This document shows, piece after piece, positions 34,417 to 46,509 of a DNA stretch of 64,000 bases; the first letter of the stretch is position 1, and every line of letters begins with the position of its first letter. A program made the position numbers and the translations under genes. The notes beneath the pieces are model-generated. The model was not told the DNA's origin and did not search any database. It worked only from the letters and a program-made list of their open reading frames with translations. Source of the DNA: Coffea arabica. Taxonomy: Eukaryota > Streptophyta > Magnoliopsida > Gentianales > Rubiaceae. The stretch covers positions 12,790,001-12,854,000 of the forward strand of contig NC_092312.1 of assembly GCF_036785885.1 (NCBI RefSeq), given 5' to 3'.

Positions 34417-34892
34417 ATGTTTGTCTAAAAGCCTTAATGAAAATGTAAATACGAGAGCCTAATGGAACAAGAATTCTTTCCATGGCCTATGATATCGTTT
34501 ATAAGCAGTTCCAACAACCATGAGTTTGTTTTTCCCTTCATTTTGTTGATTTTCTCTTTTATGTTTTCTATTGATCTTTGCCTTTTGTTATTCTAGATTT
34601 TAACTTTTCTTGGTATTTTTGGTTAATGTTTGGAAATTCTTTTTCTCTCCTATTAGTTCTAAAAAATGCTTGGACATACGAGGAGACTTTTGCTTTTCAT
34701 AAGTTAATTTTTTTATTCGCAGGGGACCGCGGGGAACCACGGGAAAAACGGGGCGGGGGCGGGGCGGGGGATGGGGGATGGGGGTGGGGAACGGGGGGAG
34801 TTATTTGACAACGGGGCAGGGGATGGGAGAAGGATCCCCTGCCCCATCCCCGCCCCATTGCCCTGCCCCACCCCCGCCCCATTGCCATCCTA
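34195..34892. mobile_element. GC-rich hAT-like element nested in the Mutator-like element
   Basis: Ends read TAAGGGTGGTAATTGGG on the left and, on the other strand, TAGGATGGCAATGGGG on the right. Flanks GATCCAAT (34187-34194) and GGTCCAAT (34893-34900) match at 7 of 8. Both arms are G/C-rich (GGGGCGGGG motifs, inverted relative to each other), while the middle is AT-rich and contains an (AT)n run. Open frames inside are low-complexity Gly/Arg/Pro and not genes. Confidence 0.65.
34369..34414. repeat. (TA)23 microsatellite
   Basis: Forty-six bases of alternating TA directly after the GC-rich left arm of the nested element. Confidence 0.95.
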
Positions 34893-36331
34893 GGTCCAAT
34901 GCTTTGTGCTTACATCAAACCCAGTGAAATGATTGTAGTAGCTTTACAGCTTACAAAGTATTTGACAATAACGTGGACTGAAGCAATTATATTAGTAACT
35001 AATTGAATAAACAGAAATAGTACAAAAAGGAAACAAATATTTTAATTTGCCGTAAGAAAAAGGGCGCCAATTTCTAAATGATCACAATTTAAAACTAAAA
35101 AATTTCTAACTTGCACTTACAACTACAACATTGTTCTTGATGTTGAATAATGCTAGTGAATTTAAAGATTCACCTCTAAGGCTTAAAATTGTTATTCCAA
35201 TTCGTTGTTGAAATTAGTTTTCTTACTTGAATTTTAGTAATTTGACGCCAATTCTTGAATCTAAATTCTCTAAAATTTGTCCTCCAATTGTTTGTTGCTA
35301 CCCTTATATAAGAATTCTCGAAAGTAGCTGTTCTAAAAAGCCATTGCAAATAGTTGTAGAAGCCTCATGTTTGATGCTTTGCATTTGCCAACATTTGTAC
35401 TCACACCTCCTAAATTTTGACTTTGTTTAACTAACAATTTATGCATATGAGGGGCATTTTTCGAATTACCTTTTCGCTCTCCTAAATCTAATTTTTTTTA
35501 TTGTTTAGTTTTTTGAATTGGGCTTAACTTATTATAAGCTAATCTGTTTTAGAGGAGGTTTTCAAACTTTTAAAACTTGAGAGAGGTCAATGCAATTGTT
35601 AGAAATCTCAAAAGGAGGTTTATGAAAGTATCCCTAACAATTTTATGGGTGCCAATATCAATTTTCATTTGAAAAAAAATAAACTTGTGTTGTTTATCAA
35701 ATACTTGGCCATCAAATGTCAGGGGATGACAACAGTTCCCCGAATCCCTCAAAGTCCTTGGTTAGTAAAGCATATGAATGTCAAATGTGACGGTTCATGC
35801 ATAACAGTTATCAGGTAGTGTGACTTTGACGTTAGAGTGGAAGGAAGGAATTTTTGCAGAGTGATATATCCAAATCACTCAACCTCAATCAATCAGAACT
35901 CTATGTATGTCTTATATAGCAACTCAACTGTTCTCATTGTCAAGCACGTAAAATAGTCTGCACCACTCAGTCCCAATTGACCCGTCAACAACAAAAGCTT
36001 CCGCACCTACATACATAAAAAATTTAAATCAGAAGGCCATTGATTCATCTTTGTTTGATGGATCACTGAATGTAAGAATGTTTGCTTGATCATCATTGGA
36101 ATTGTTGCACTGTTCGCAATACTGTGCTCTTATGGTGTGTCAACTGTCAAAAGGCTGATTAATGCTAAAATCCTCTTTGTTATACGTTAAGGTTACAACT
36201 TATGCTTGATTTATATTCATCTTGTTCTAGAGAGGAATGGATTGGGTAGCTTAAAAGAGGGAGTGTAAGGGAGAAAATTTGAATTCCAAAACTTTCATTT
36301 ATCGGATTTGTCTGGTTAATATTTAATAGAT

Positions 36332-36956
36332 GGTATAATTTCACAAACCTTCCCTGAGATTTATGATAATTGTATATAGTGCCGCTTGGGTTTAAATAAT
36401 TACATAAAGCTTCCCTAGAAAATACTATGAAGCTCACTTTAATTTGCTGATGTAAGCAAAAAATCTCCATTGAAAATCCTAAAACGCCCTTAGATGATTA
36501 TCTTCCGGAAAAACAAAATTCCTTAATAACGTTAAACTCAAAACATTACTCACATATTTGTATAAAGTTGATTATCTACTAAAAAAATATTGATACTTAC
36601 TTGACCAACAAAACTAATTCAATAAGAATCTACGTGTGGAGGAAACTAATGTTTTTATTGACTCTAAAATCACTAATATATGGAGTAAGATTGGGTTTAA
36701 TTTTTGTGGGTGTCTACAACAAGATAGAAGTTTATCACTCTTATTCTTCTTTTTTCATTTTTTACTTTTTTCAAAGGATTTACTAAATTTAATTTACAAT
36801 ACATTAGTTCTCTTCATGGAGACTTTAAATTCAACATTGGATGAAGGTTATTTTTGTCATTTTAGACAATGTGGGGAGGTATGTGTAATTTTTTAAACTT
36901 GAAGGGTACTGCCTAAAATTGTTATAAACCTTAGGGGAGGTTTGTGAAATTATCCC
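36332..36956. mobile_element. Mutator-like MITE with perfect 9-bp target duplication
   Basis: Terminal inverted repeats GGTATAATTTCACAAACC (left) and GGGATAATTTCACAAACC (right, reverse strand) extend further as CTTCCCTGAGATTTAT / CTCCCCTAAGGTTTAT. TTAATAGAT flanks both sides (36323-36331 and 36957-36965). The ends resemble those of the element at 34090, so the two belong to related families. The 625-bp interior has no transposase. Confidence 0.88.
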
Positions 36957-36965
36957 TTAATAGAT

Positions 36966-38986
36966 TTGTCCCTCTCTTGTCAAGATGTTATGTTTTGAAC
37001 TTTATTTTTTTTTTCTTTGAAATTTCTAATGCCCACATTGCAAATTTTGGGTGAAATTTTTTATATCGTTCAATCATGTTTTCCCAAAAGGTTAAATCTA
37101 CCAACATGAATTTCTGATTCTAAAACAGGATTGTCTCACCAAAGGTCTGCAAAAAGAGCAACTTTAGCGGCAGTATGTAGGCATCAATCCTTATTTTGCC
37201 TCTCGCCAAATACAAATTAATTAAACCGACCGATGCACATTTGTGTACACACAACATATTAACAGCTAGCTTGTAGATGTGGGTGTAGAGCATTGATGGT
37301 ATGAACAAGTGATTTGTTTGAAGAAAATGTGAAGAATATGTCAAAAACGTGAAGAAAAAATTCACAAAAAGATAAGTGATTTTCGTGAGAACTAAAAACA
37401 TTCACTTCTTTCCTTTTGGGGTCAGATCACCTCCTTATTCGTGCAAAAAGGAAGATCACCTTCCCAAAATAGTACAATCCGAGACAGTGATGCATTCAGT
37501 CAAGACAAGGAGGTTGGTTGCCACTAGTCCCCACAAAGTTGGGTCACAAAACTTCATCTCATGGTAAGGTGGTTTTTACTGTTTCGGGAGTAGGAAGTAG
37601 AGGTACACGAATGCCTAATGCCCTACTTAGATGAACATGGGAGGACTTCAAATTTTGCAGAGCAGCTAACGTCAGATATGGAACTTATTCTGCACTCACA
37701 TTTCTACAAGCAATTGGCTACTGCAACCAGTAAGGATGCAGTGTGGAGGACTTATTCTGCCTTTGAAGATAATTCCAAGCGGTAATTCTTGTTTTGATTG
37801 ACAACACACTGCAGATTGCTCTGTGCAAATAGCCAATCAAGCTTACGTTCGTAACGGGGATTGGAGGGAATCCCATCTCGTTGATCGTTCAATTAACGCC
37901 CGCTTGCTTGCTTAGACCTTGAACCCTAATCGATAGTATCCCTAAAAAATTTTCCGGGGAGTATTGAAAATTTTTTGAAATATAAGGTAATTAAATTACC
38001 GAAGTTTGAAGGTCCAAAATAGTTGTAGGTTGCGTGCAAATGCTCTCCCAGTGAGGAAAAGAAAAGGGTTTGTTTATGAACAAAAATTACCGATCCAAGA
38101 ACAAAGGGATTGATTCTTCTCAAACTCTCGTACCAATTCACGTATAATTAGCATGAAGTTGATCATCAAGTTTTGACAGTTCCTTGGAAAGACCTAAAAC
38201 ATGTGAACAAATTTTTATCTTACGCGAAATCCATGTGCCAAGAATTTGAACATGATTTTAGACCAGGAAGGAATAGCCTCTGAGACCTCCAGTCGAAAAT
38301 TCTTTCAATTTTGATGTTCGGAAACAAATAGCACCCTTTCATCTATAGTTTGTTTTTTTTTTTTTTTTTTGGGGTTTAAGCTCATCTACAAGATTTTACC
38401 CACATGGAATGAGAAAATTCTGAAATCCCTCAACAATCAATAGCACTTTGATAGTTAAGAACCATAAAGAAGTACAAGCATTTAATAGTACACACTTTTA
38501 GCAATGGACCATAGCGTCCTTTGTTTATCAAAATGTGGCAACATTTCCTTAATTTCAAGCACAGGCGAGATTTTGTTCTAGCTTGCAAGTTAGAACTTAG
38601 AAGCACCTTGCTTTGCTTATGCAAAAAGCAACACGAATTCTGGCATAATTTATGAAGATGATGATATCACAGACGTTGGAAGACTACAAAAACCACAAGA
38701 ATTGCACACGCTTGCTAATTGCATCTATCTATCTAGTTTGCACAAATGGCCATAACGAGTCAAAAGAACAAGAAATTTTTTTTTTTAAACAAGCTAACAA
38801 AATACTTATGTAAATCAGTCTAGAGATCGTTATAACACATAATGAAACTTTCCATGACACAAAAGTCCAACAAACTCAAAGCTAAAGACTAGAGAGCCCT
38901 ATTTAGCTAGCTACGGAAGAGTCAGAGAGCGAGATATAGAGATGCAACAAAAACAAGGCAAGTGACGAATGGCTGATCCCCTCTCT
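36966..38986. other. Intergenic region without recognisable gene
   Basis: I see only short frames without family signatures and a T-run at about 38349-38371. It lies downstream of the WOX9-type gene, whose 3' UTR occupies the right edge. Confidence 0.5.
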
Positions 38987-39160
38987 TCAACATCCACGAG
39001 TCGGATAAATCTGCAATGCAAATTCCCACCAAAATAAAAAGTAAAAAAAAAAATTCCGAAAGAGTAAGTTATCATAGGGAACAAGAACATTATAGCAACA
39101 TGAGTACAAAAATATTGTACTAACAGATGAGAGTTGTAGGATTAAAGCATTCAAATCAAA

Positions 39161-41257
39161 TCAATAAAAATTACGCAAGCTTCTAAAATGAAAGCATACT
39201 ACTCGTAAATTAAGTACCAAATCAATAGTGGTGTCATGAGATGAGGAAGTTGACGTGCGAATCAAGTAGTAGAATGCACCATGCTGAAGAGGCTGGAGAG
39301 TGACACCCCATTCATTGGTCATAACAGGCTGACCAGAGGAGTGTACCAGCACTGCATCATCTCCAAATGCTTCTCTCACGTTAAAGAATGCACTCGTCAC
39401 CTCAAACGCCACATCGTTGATAAAAACGGTTGATTTTGTAGGATCAGCTGAGCCCGTTTCACCAACACCTGCACCGTCACCCATTGAATAATCAGCACCT
39501 TTCTTTTTACCACCCCCGCCCCCCCCCCCCCCCCCAAAATACCAAAAAAGAAAAAGGCAAAATGAAGAAACACTTATAATTTAGTATTTTTCATGCTCAT
39601 CATTCACACAGGGATATGAAGAGCCAATGCAGTAGTCAACAATCCATGCAGACGTTCTTAGAGACAAAGATCATAAAACTCGGGCAAGAGACAAATCTAT
39701 CCTTGTCTTTTTTTCTTACCATGACGAGTATGTCCACATGCTGCATATAACAAATGAATGATAAATAGGAAAAAGTAGATCGAACAGTATCCATCAATCA
39801 CTTCCATGAAAATGCCCCACTTGTGCATACTGCTTCTGCATTAGCATGATAAGGGACAAACATTTATTCTCATTCTTGTTCCAGAATTCATCTTCTAAAT
39901 TTGTACAGATCAATGATATGATTCCCATGTTCAAAATAAAAAACTAGAACTAGTTATGAATTATATGGGACATACGAAAATCTGTGAAAACAAGTGAGTA
40001 GACCAGATGGTTCATTAATTTCTAGGTGGTAGCCTATGCCATTAATGGTTAAGCTAAGAAAATACTACTTGATTTAGGTCAGGGAAATAATGCTCAATTA
40101 AAGGATAAAACTTGAAAGAAAAAAAAAAGATTATCAAGACTTAAATACCATGAACGTGATCAATGCTTGACACGGCAGCTACTCTTGTGGGAGAAAAAAT
40201 GCTTTGACTAGTAGTAATTGGAGGTGTAGTTAAAGCAGTGTAGTTTAACTGTTGCTGCAGCTTAATCTTCTCATCCTGAACCTTTTTGGTGGGCAGATGG
40301 TTCATCAGCAGCAAATCACTAAGCAAGATACTAGAAGAGTTTTGGATGGTATTATCAGCCAGATGAGAAAGACTTGGTGCATCAGAGAAACAAAACCCTT
40401 GACTAAAAGCAGCAGGAGGTGTTGACTCTGCAGCAGAGGGTGGCTGTTGCACTGGGAAAAAGAAGGGTGCAGGCAAGAATTCAGCACTGTGGGATTGGAA
40501 AAAGTGCTGGTTAACTGAAGCAGTTGGAGAACTTGATGTATCAAAAAGGTTCTTGGGACCGAGTGAGAGGGTTTTGTCTGCTGAATTTTGAGAAGACTTT
40601 TCAGAAGAGGATGAAGATGATGAGAGAGAAGTAGTTTTGGTTGCAGGAGGAGTAGATGTAATGTGAGGGATTTGTGGAGGTTGTGACTTGGTGGTGCTTT
40701 GGAAATGGCGCTGCTTGTGCTTGCTTCTTGATTTTCTGTTCTGAAACCAATAAAAGACATTGGCATCTCCAACTTGTCCATATTCTTGCAATTGAGCTCT
40801 GATTTTCCTTATCTCATCCCTTGGAGGGTTCACCATTCCCGAGTTGAAGATAGCTTCCAGTATCCGTATTTGCTCCGGCCTTGGATTCCATCTCGGTTTT
40901 GGTTCGGGACTCCTCTCTTCAGACCCTATCATAGTCGAAAATAAATCACGATAAATTGTTAGCCGTTTTCTCATGTTAAGCTCAAGAATTAGAAACAGAT
41001 AAGTCAGAAAAGAACAACTGTAAGTTAAAAAGCTACATAACAATCAGTTTTAGACATCTCAAGTCAGAAAAATTTGAAACCAGTGAATGCAAGTGACTCA
41101 ATGATTGAATGGAATTACTACCTGATGATGCACAGGAGGGGGCTCTTTGGCAACCGTTAGAGATGAGAGAAGAATTGATCTCGTGCTGCCATTGGTGCTG
41201 AGAGTTGCAAGGCTTGGACTTAAACATGCTAGGCCAGTGTCTATTTGATGAAGCCAT
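39161..41257 (-). CDS. WOX9: WUSCHEL-related homeobox protein, WOX8/WOX9 clade
   Basis: Exons 41257-41122, 40925-40149 and 39468-39161 join in phase to 406 residues. The start [18 protein letters not shown] is diagnostic of WOX8/9. The WOX homeodomain (about residues 55-118: [18 protein letters not shown] ... [19 protein letters not shown]) has the enlarged loops of the family. The middle is Ser/Pro/Gln-rich with TLSLG. The conserved C-terminus reads [21 protein letters not shown] and [17 protein letters not shown]9 maintains meristem and embryo cell proliferation and shapes inflorescence branching; it acts in the nucleus. The extreme C-terminus is uncertain: exon 3 can run to the stop at 39161, or splice at 39218 (TTG|GTACTT) to 39010-38987 (GCAG|ATT), ending IYPTRGC. 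Confidence 0.93.
39513..39535. repeat. Poly-C run (poly-G in the WOX9 transcript)
   Basis: Five C, one G, then seventeen C on the plus strand, lying in the second intron about 45-67 nt before the exon-3 acceptor of the minus-strand WOX9 gene. Confidence 0.95.
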
Positions 41258-43200
41258 GATGATAGCTGGGAACAACTGTCAATTGTTATGTGGGATTCCT
41301 CCTCACACTTGAATGGACAAACCTTATACTGGTATACTATCTAGGAATTCAAACAGAAGAAGAGAAAGAAAGGACAAGTCTTCCTTTTTGTTGGCTTTGT
41401 GTCTGAAGAGAAGAATGAAACGGCTAGGCAAACATAACGTCTCTTCTTATAGCCATCCTCACCTACTCCTCCCCTTCAGTTTCATCATGGATGGATTGTC
41501 AATTAATAAAAACAGTCCTTCCTCCCAACCATGTCCCTAATAAAATATGCTATCATGTAGTAGAAAGAAATATAAAAAAGACAAAACCCACAACAGGAAT
41601 CGCCTGTGGAAATGATTAACAAGAATAGAAAGCGAATTAAATATAAAGTGATCAAGAGGATGGAGTGTAGTACAAAAGACCCATACTTCTGAGTTCTGAG
41701 GAGTCCTTACTAGTGGAATTTTTGCATTAAAACCGAAATACTTGTTCACTACTCAAAAGTACAAGGCCAATCCCCCCGGAAGAGAAGCAAAGAGAACATT
41801 GAAGAAGCACATGCTTGGGCTTATATTGGAATCTTCTTCATCAGAGACGGAGTAGACAGACAGAGAGGAGATCTAAATGCAAAATATTGGAGATGGGGTG
41901 TGGTGTACTGCTGTTGTGGGGTGCTGCTTCTGATCACTTTGTCTGTTTGTAATATAAGTGTTGCATTTTTATGATGAATCTGCAAGATTTTCCAGTTTTC
42001 TATGGAGGGATTGATTCTTTTTCTTTATTTTTTGTTTCTTTTCTTAGGGAGGGTATTAATGGAGAGGGTTTAGAGATGGGTACTCTAGTGTGTGTGTGTG
42101 TGTGGGATTAATATTCTATTGTAATGGAACAGGCTGTTGCAGGAATAAATAAGGGGTGTGTGATGTGGTGCGGCACTGGCCTTGGGGTTTCTGAAAGTCA
42201 AGAAAGGCTTGTGTTGAAAAATTTGATTGTCTCAACTTTCAAGCGATGGTGAAAGATTAATTGCCAGTTTGTAGTGTTTTTGGGCACAGTAAGAAGAGTT
42301 TTGGATTGACTCGAGGGGCATTTTAATGTTCATTAAAAAAAAAAATTAGCAAGTAACCAGAAAGAGAAATTAAGGACTCGCTAATGAGGATTTTTATCTT
42401 TTGTTAGTAAACTATTAGCGAGGACTTTTAATTAGTGACACTATACTTCTCTCATCTTCTTTTGGTAGCCCTGAAGTTTCTGGTTTCCTTTCTTTTGTCG
42501 TCATGAGGAAACATTTTATTACTCTTAATTTGAAGTTGTACAAGGATGCAACTAACTAAAGGCATAATTTACCATCAAAATAGGCCCTCATATAATGAGC
42601 AAAACTAGTTAGCTTGCAATCATCATGTCAGGCTGCTATATGGTTATAGCTGAACAATTAGGTGAAATTCGAATTGATGTTTCAAGATCTTTGCAGATTT
42701 TCGTTCTGCGTTCGGTTTCAAATTAGTTTTGTGTTCTATTTGATAATTATTTTTTTTGGGCGCTGGACCAGACTTTGGCCTCACTAGTCTCCTTTAGTTG
42801 ACCACCAATATCAGAAAATGATGAATTCTATGGTGTGGGGTGGTGAAATGAGGAAAGTGGTACTGAAATTGGTCCATGGTCTCACCACATTGACACTTTG
42901 ACATATGATGGTTTGTCATTGGCTCACTCAGAACTCACAAGTCACAAGAATTGGTTATGTTATCACCGTCAACTTTGTTGGTGCAGCAGCTACAAAATCC
43001 CTTTTTTTTTTCCTGTAACGATGATATTTGTATAATCTAATCTATTATATTTTATAAAAAAAAAGAATTTAAAAAAATTGTATAAGGCGCTGACAAATTT
43101 ACAGATCCAATTAGATAAAAAAAAAAAAAAATGCTCTAACACCTCATTTAAATTTTTTTCATTACAAATAAAATTCAAACTCCCAAATTACCATCCAAAC
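41258..43200 (-). promoter_or_regulatory. Upstream region of the WOX9-type gene
   Basis: There is no gene here. It contains the 5' UTR and promoter of the minus-strand homeobox gene and a (GT)n run at about 42089-42104. No specific regulatory site can be asserted. Confidence 0.4.
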
Positions 43201-46200
43201 AAAGACTGGATTCCTTTTTGTGGCGAATGGCTCAGTGGTTGCTACACAACCCGTACTTGCATAATGGTCTGCTTGACAACGGGTAACATGGTGTCAGGAA
43301 ATGGTTCTAACACCAACAGTGGCCATTTACATTTTGTGCCACATATTGTAATTTTGCTGTTACATGTGCACTTACAATTTTCCCTTAGCATGCAAGACAA
43401 GGGGTTTTGTTTTTTTCGAAAGTGAGCTCTTTCGCACTGTAAATTTGGACAGGTAATGGCAGAATAGTAAATAAAGGACCATTTGAAAGGTACGCAAGGA
43501 GGGGTAACAAAAAAAAAAAAAGAAGAAAAGGTACAGAAGGGAGCGAGGGACAAGTGACATTATTATGACTGATTGACAAGCAAGGTGGTTTAATTGCTCA
43601 AAATAGTTGATTTTGCTCTATGAGTTATTTTCGTGCAGGATGGATGCATTCATTTACGCTAAATAAAGCTCATCGACGAGCAACCGGTCCTCTCTTTTTA
43701 TTTATTTATTTTTTTTGTTGTTGTGGTCAAACGGTCCTCTTTGGATTGATATTTTTTTTGGAGATTTTTTTTTTTTGTAAAAAAAAATGTACAGTAACTA
43801 TCTGATGTATATATAATAAAAAGATAATTGAAAAATATACTCACGAAAAATATAATTATTTTAATAAAAAATTTCAATCCAAACACCAAGTTAGGCGATC
43901 GGAAGTAAAAAATATTGTCGAATAAATACTAATTAAAATCATGCAACTTTGACAAATGTTTTTCTATTCCGTGCATTAATTTGTTAGAACCTATCACATA
44001 TACGTCACTATGACACTTCCATGGTTGCACATATATATAGGACCTCAGTCATCCTAAGTTATAAAGATAATTAGCTTGATTAGCATGTGGAAATGTAGCA
44101 TTTAAAATATTTCTGATTGGCATGGAAAAACTAGAAACTGGTATAAGCTGCATTGTAATTGCACTTGTTGCAATCTGCTCCTACAAATTATTTATCTTGT
44201 ACCAAGTGAAATATAGTAACGAATGCAAAATTTGTCTTTCAAAGTAAAACTAAACATATGGATCGAGTATGGAGTTTGGACCCTTTTTGTTTCTTTTGCT
44301 TACATCCTCCAATTGAAGCTGCATCGATATCCCAAATAACCAGACATGAAAACCGGCCATCTAAACGCGGATTATTCAGGTCTTGGCTTGAAATTAATTT
44401 CATAACTATGGCTTTGACTGAAGGAAATTAAAGTAGTGGACTCTTCTTCTTGATGACAGATTTAGTCAGAAACAAAGAAAAAAAAAAAGTTGGAAGGACG
44501 TTTGTTTACTTTAATGTTGTTTTGGTTTTGAGACCTAACCGAAATCGAAGTCCAATGAAACATTTATCTCCTCTCTCTCTCTCTCTCCCCCTCTCCATAT
44601 ATCTTGTGTTTATGTGTGTGTGTGTGTGTGTAGATCGTACTCAACTTCCCATGCAAAGAGAAGAGTGAGAGACAGAGGGCGAGAGTTAATAAGGAGAGCG
44701 AGTAATGGTTTGGTCTACGTGGTGTCGGTGCGATTCCGACATGCAAAGCTCAAACTCCCAACTCTCATGCCTGCTATTTCCTCAATCCCCCCCATTTGCC
44801 CGACTCTTCTCACTTCTCATTGCAAAACATTTTCTTTTTTTTAATATTTGTGTGTGTGTATGTGTGGTTTTAATTACCTTCTGTCTTTGCCACTGTTGTT
44901 AATAGCTTCCTCATGTGTCAATTGCATGCACACAACTCAAGCAGGGACTCAAAATTTAATTTAGATTAAACAGGTTGGGGGATAAGTTTCAACTCATTAA
45001 TCATTTTATCGCAATATTTATATCAGCCCAAATCACGTTTGATTTTGAGGGTTTTCAAGGTTTGATTTGACATTTTCATGTTGGCCATGACGAGTAACTT
45101 GAATTTCGATAAGACAATGCAACACCATGTCAACAAGGAAAAGATTCATCATAGCTTTGTACACTTTATGTCCAAACGCGTACATTCTCATCTGTCAGTT
45201 TATATGCTCATGCAAATATGCCCAACAATACATCTGTTTGATTAAATGATTATTTAAGAAAATAATATTATATTATAATAATTTTTGTGATGTGATACAT
45301 ATGAAAATAAAAATATTCTTGAAAAAATAAAAAAAATATATCTAAAACTTGTATTTATGATGTAAGAAAAAAAAATTTCTCATACATGCATAAGAGGTTA
45401 TGGAGTATATTTGTTAGAAAACAACAAATCCTAGTCAGTCAAGTTTTTTTAGTGGACGCATGTCAACTTTTTCACCATACCATCCTCAATCTTCTGGCGT
45501 GATAACAGTTCTTGCCCCTTTTTTCAGTTATTAATTTCAAGAAGTGGTAAATAAAAATGTTGAATTTTCAGTTCTCAATTAAAAAAATTTGGTATGCTCA
45601 GTAACTAAATGTACTTTCAGATAGCTAGTGGGAAAAGAAAAGCGGGTTTTCACTTTCCCTGGTTTCCTTGGCCACATAGTCTTCTGCTACAACACATTTG
45701 TAATTACTGAAGCGTGAGAAAATTATTGAGATGGAAAGTGGCTTCTTTGGGGATGGTATTTGCACTTTGTGTCTCATCTAATTCAGATATAGACAGCGAA
45801 GTTACACAGAGAAGGTGCAAAAAACGCACTATCTCATCACAAGTCTCTCAGAACTGAGGAGGCTCACGGCCAATACTTGATATGGTAGTGGTTAGTACTT
45901 TTTTCTTTGTAGCAGCAGATTACTAGATTTTGTGTTTGAAGACGTCATTCACTCCTCTCTCACTAGTCTTTTAGTCTTCTTCTTCTTCTGCCAAACGTGT
46001 GCACGTTTTCTTCGTTCATCATCCGATCATCGTAGTGGGGAATGGCCGGTGAAAGTGATCTTCTGCTGCAAACCGTAGTAGCCGTACGTGGTGAATTTAT
46101 TGACCCTTCAATTCTTCAGCCATACCCAAGTATTTATGTCACCTTTTTCCTCTTCACATTATCCTTTCTTTTTCTGTTTCCACCGATTTGTCTGGACCAA

Positions 46201-46292
46201 ATATGTCACATCTATGTACTAACTGGTTACTATTTATACGTGACATTTAATTTTGGAAGTGACTTAAAAGTTGGTGCAAAAAAGTGCTAATT
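43201..46292. other. Intergenic region with microsatellites and one unassigned short frame
   Basis: A (CT)n run at 44569-44587 and a (GT)n run at 44613-44631 lie close together. A frame starting MAGESDLLLQTVVAVRGEF at 46042 follows a pyrimidine-rich leader-like stretch and could be a first exon ending near 46130, but no further exon was recognised. Nothing else looks coding. Confidence 0.4.
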
Positions 46293-46308
46293 AAGTTAGT
46301 ACTAATAA

Positions 46309-46493
46309 ATCACTGGGCCAATGGTTCAGTGACCACCAAGAAGGGACTTAAGTCACTCCTTGAACCCTTATCAGCAGCGAAAAAAATCTAAGAGTTGTAT
46401 CATAACACTCCCTTGGTCTAGTTGGGTCCGTATACCCACTAACCCCTACCACAGCCTCCTTAGGCTTCCCCTCCCCTTAGATTATGATAGAAA
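46309..46493 (+). mobile_element. tRNA-type SINE with 16-bp target duplication
   Basis: AAGTTAGTACTAATAA is present on both sides (46293-46308 and 46494-46509). The 185 bp between begin with a tRNA-like A-box region (GGGCCAATGGTTCAGTGACC), followed about 30 nt on by a B-box-like CTTGAACCC, and end in a short A-rich tail (GATAGAAA). This structure and the long direct repeat mark a retroposed SINE. Confidence 0.78.
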
Positions 46494-46509
46494 AAGTTAG
46501 TACTAATAA

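Larger units (their letters stand above)
34090..35634. mobile_element. Mutator-like (MULE-type) element, non-autonomous, with a nested hAT-like insert
   Basis: The left end reads GGGATAATTTGAAAAATCTC and the right end, on the other strand, GGGATACTTTCATAAACCTC; similarity continues through CTGAGATTT and TTGACC/CTGACC for about 55 bp. The flanks TACCAAATT (34081-34089) and TAACAATTT (35635-35643) agree at 7 of 9 positions, fitting an aged 9-bp duplication. No transposase frame is present. About 0.7 kb in the left half is a separate GC-rich element. Confidence 0.7.

Noticed and set aside
34160-34483. Gly/Arg/Pro-rich and Ile-Tyr-repeat frames at 34160-34483 and 34578-34888
   Set aside because: They are translations of GC-rich transposon arms and the (TA)n run.
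43227-43310. Possible tRNA/SINE A-box (GGCTCAGTGGTTG)
   Set aside because: No B-box at the right distance and no flanking duplication were found.
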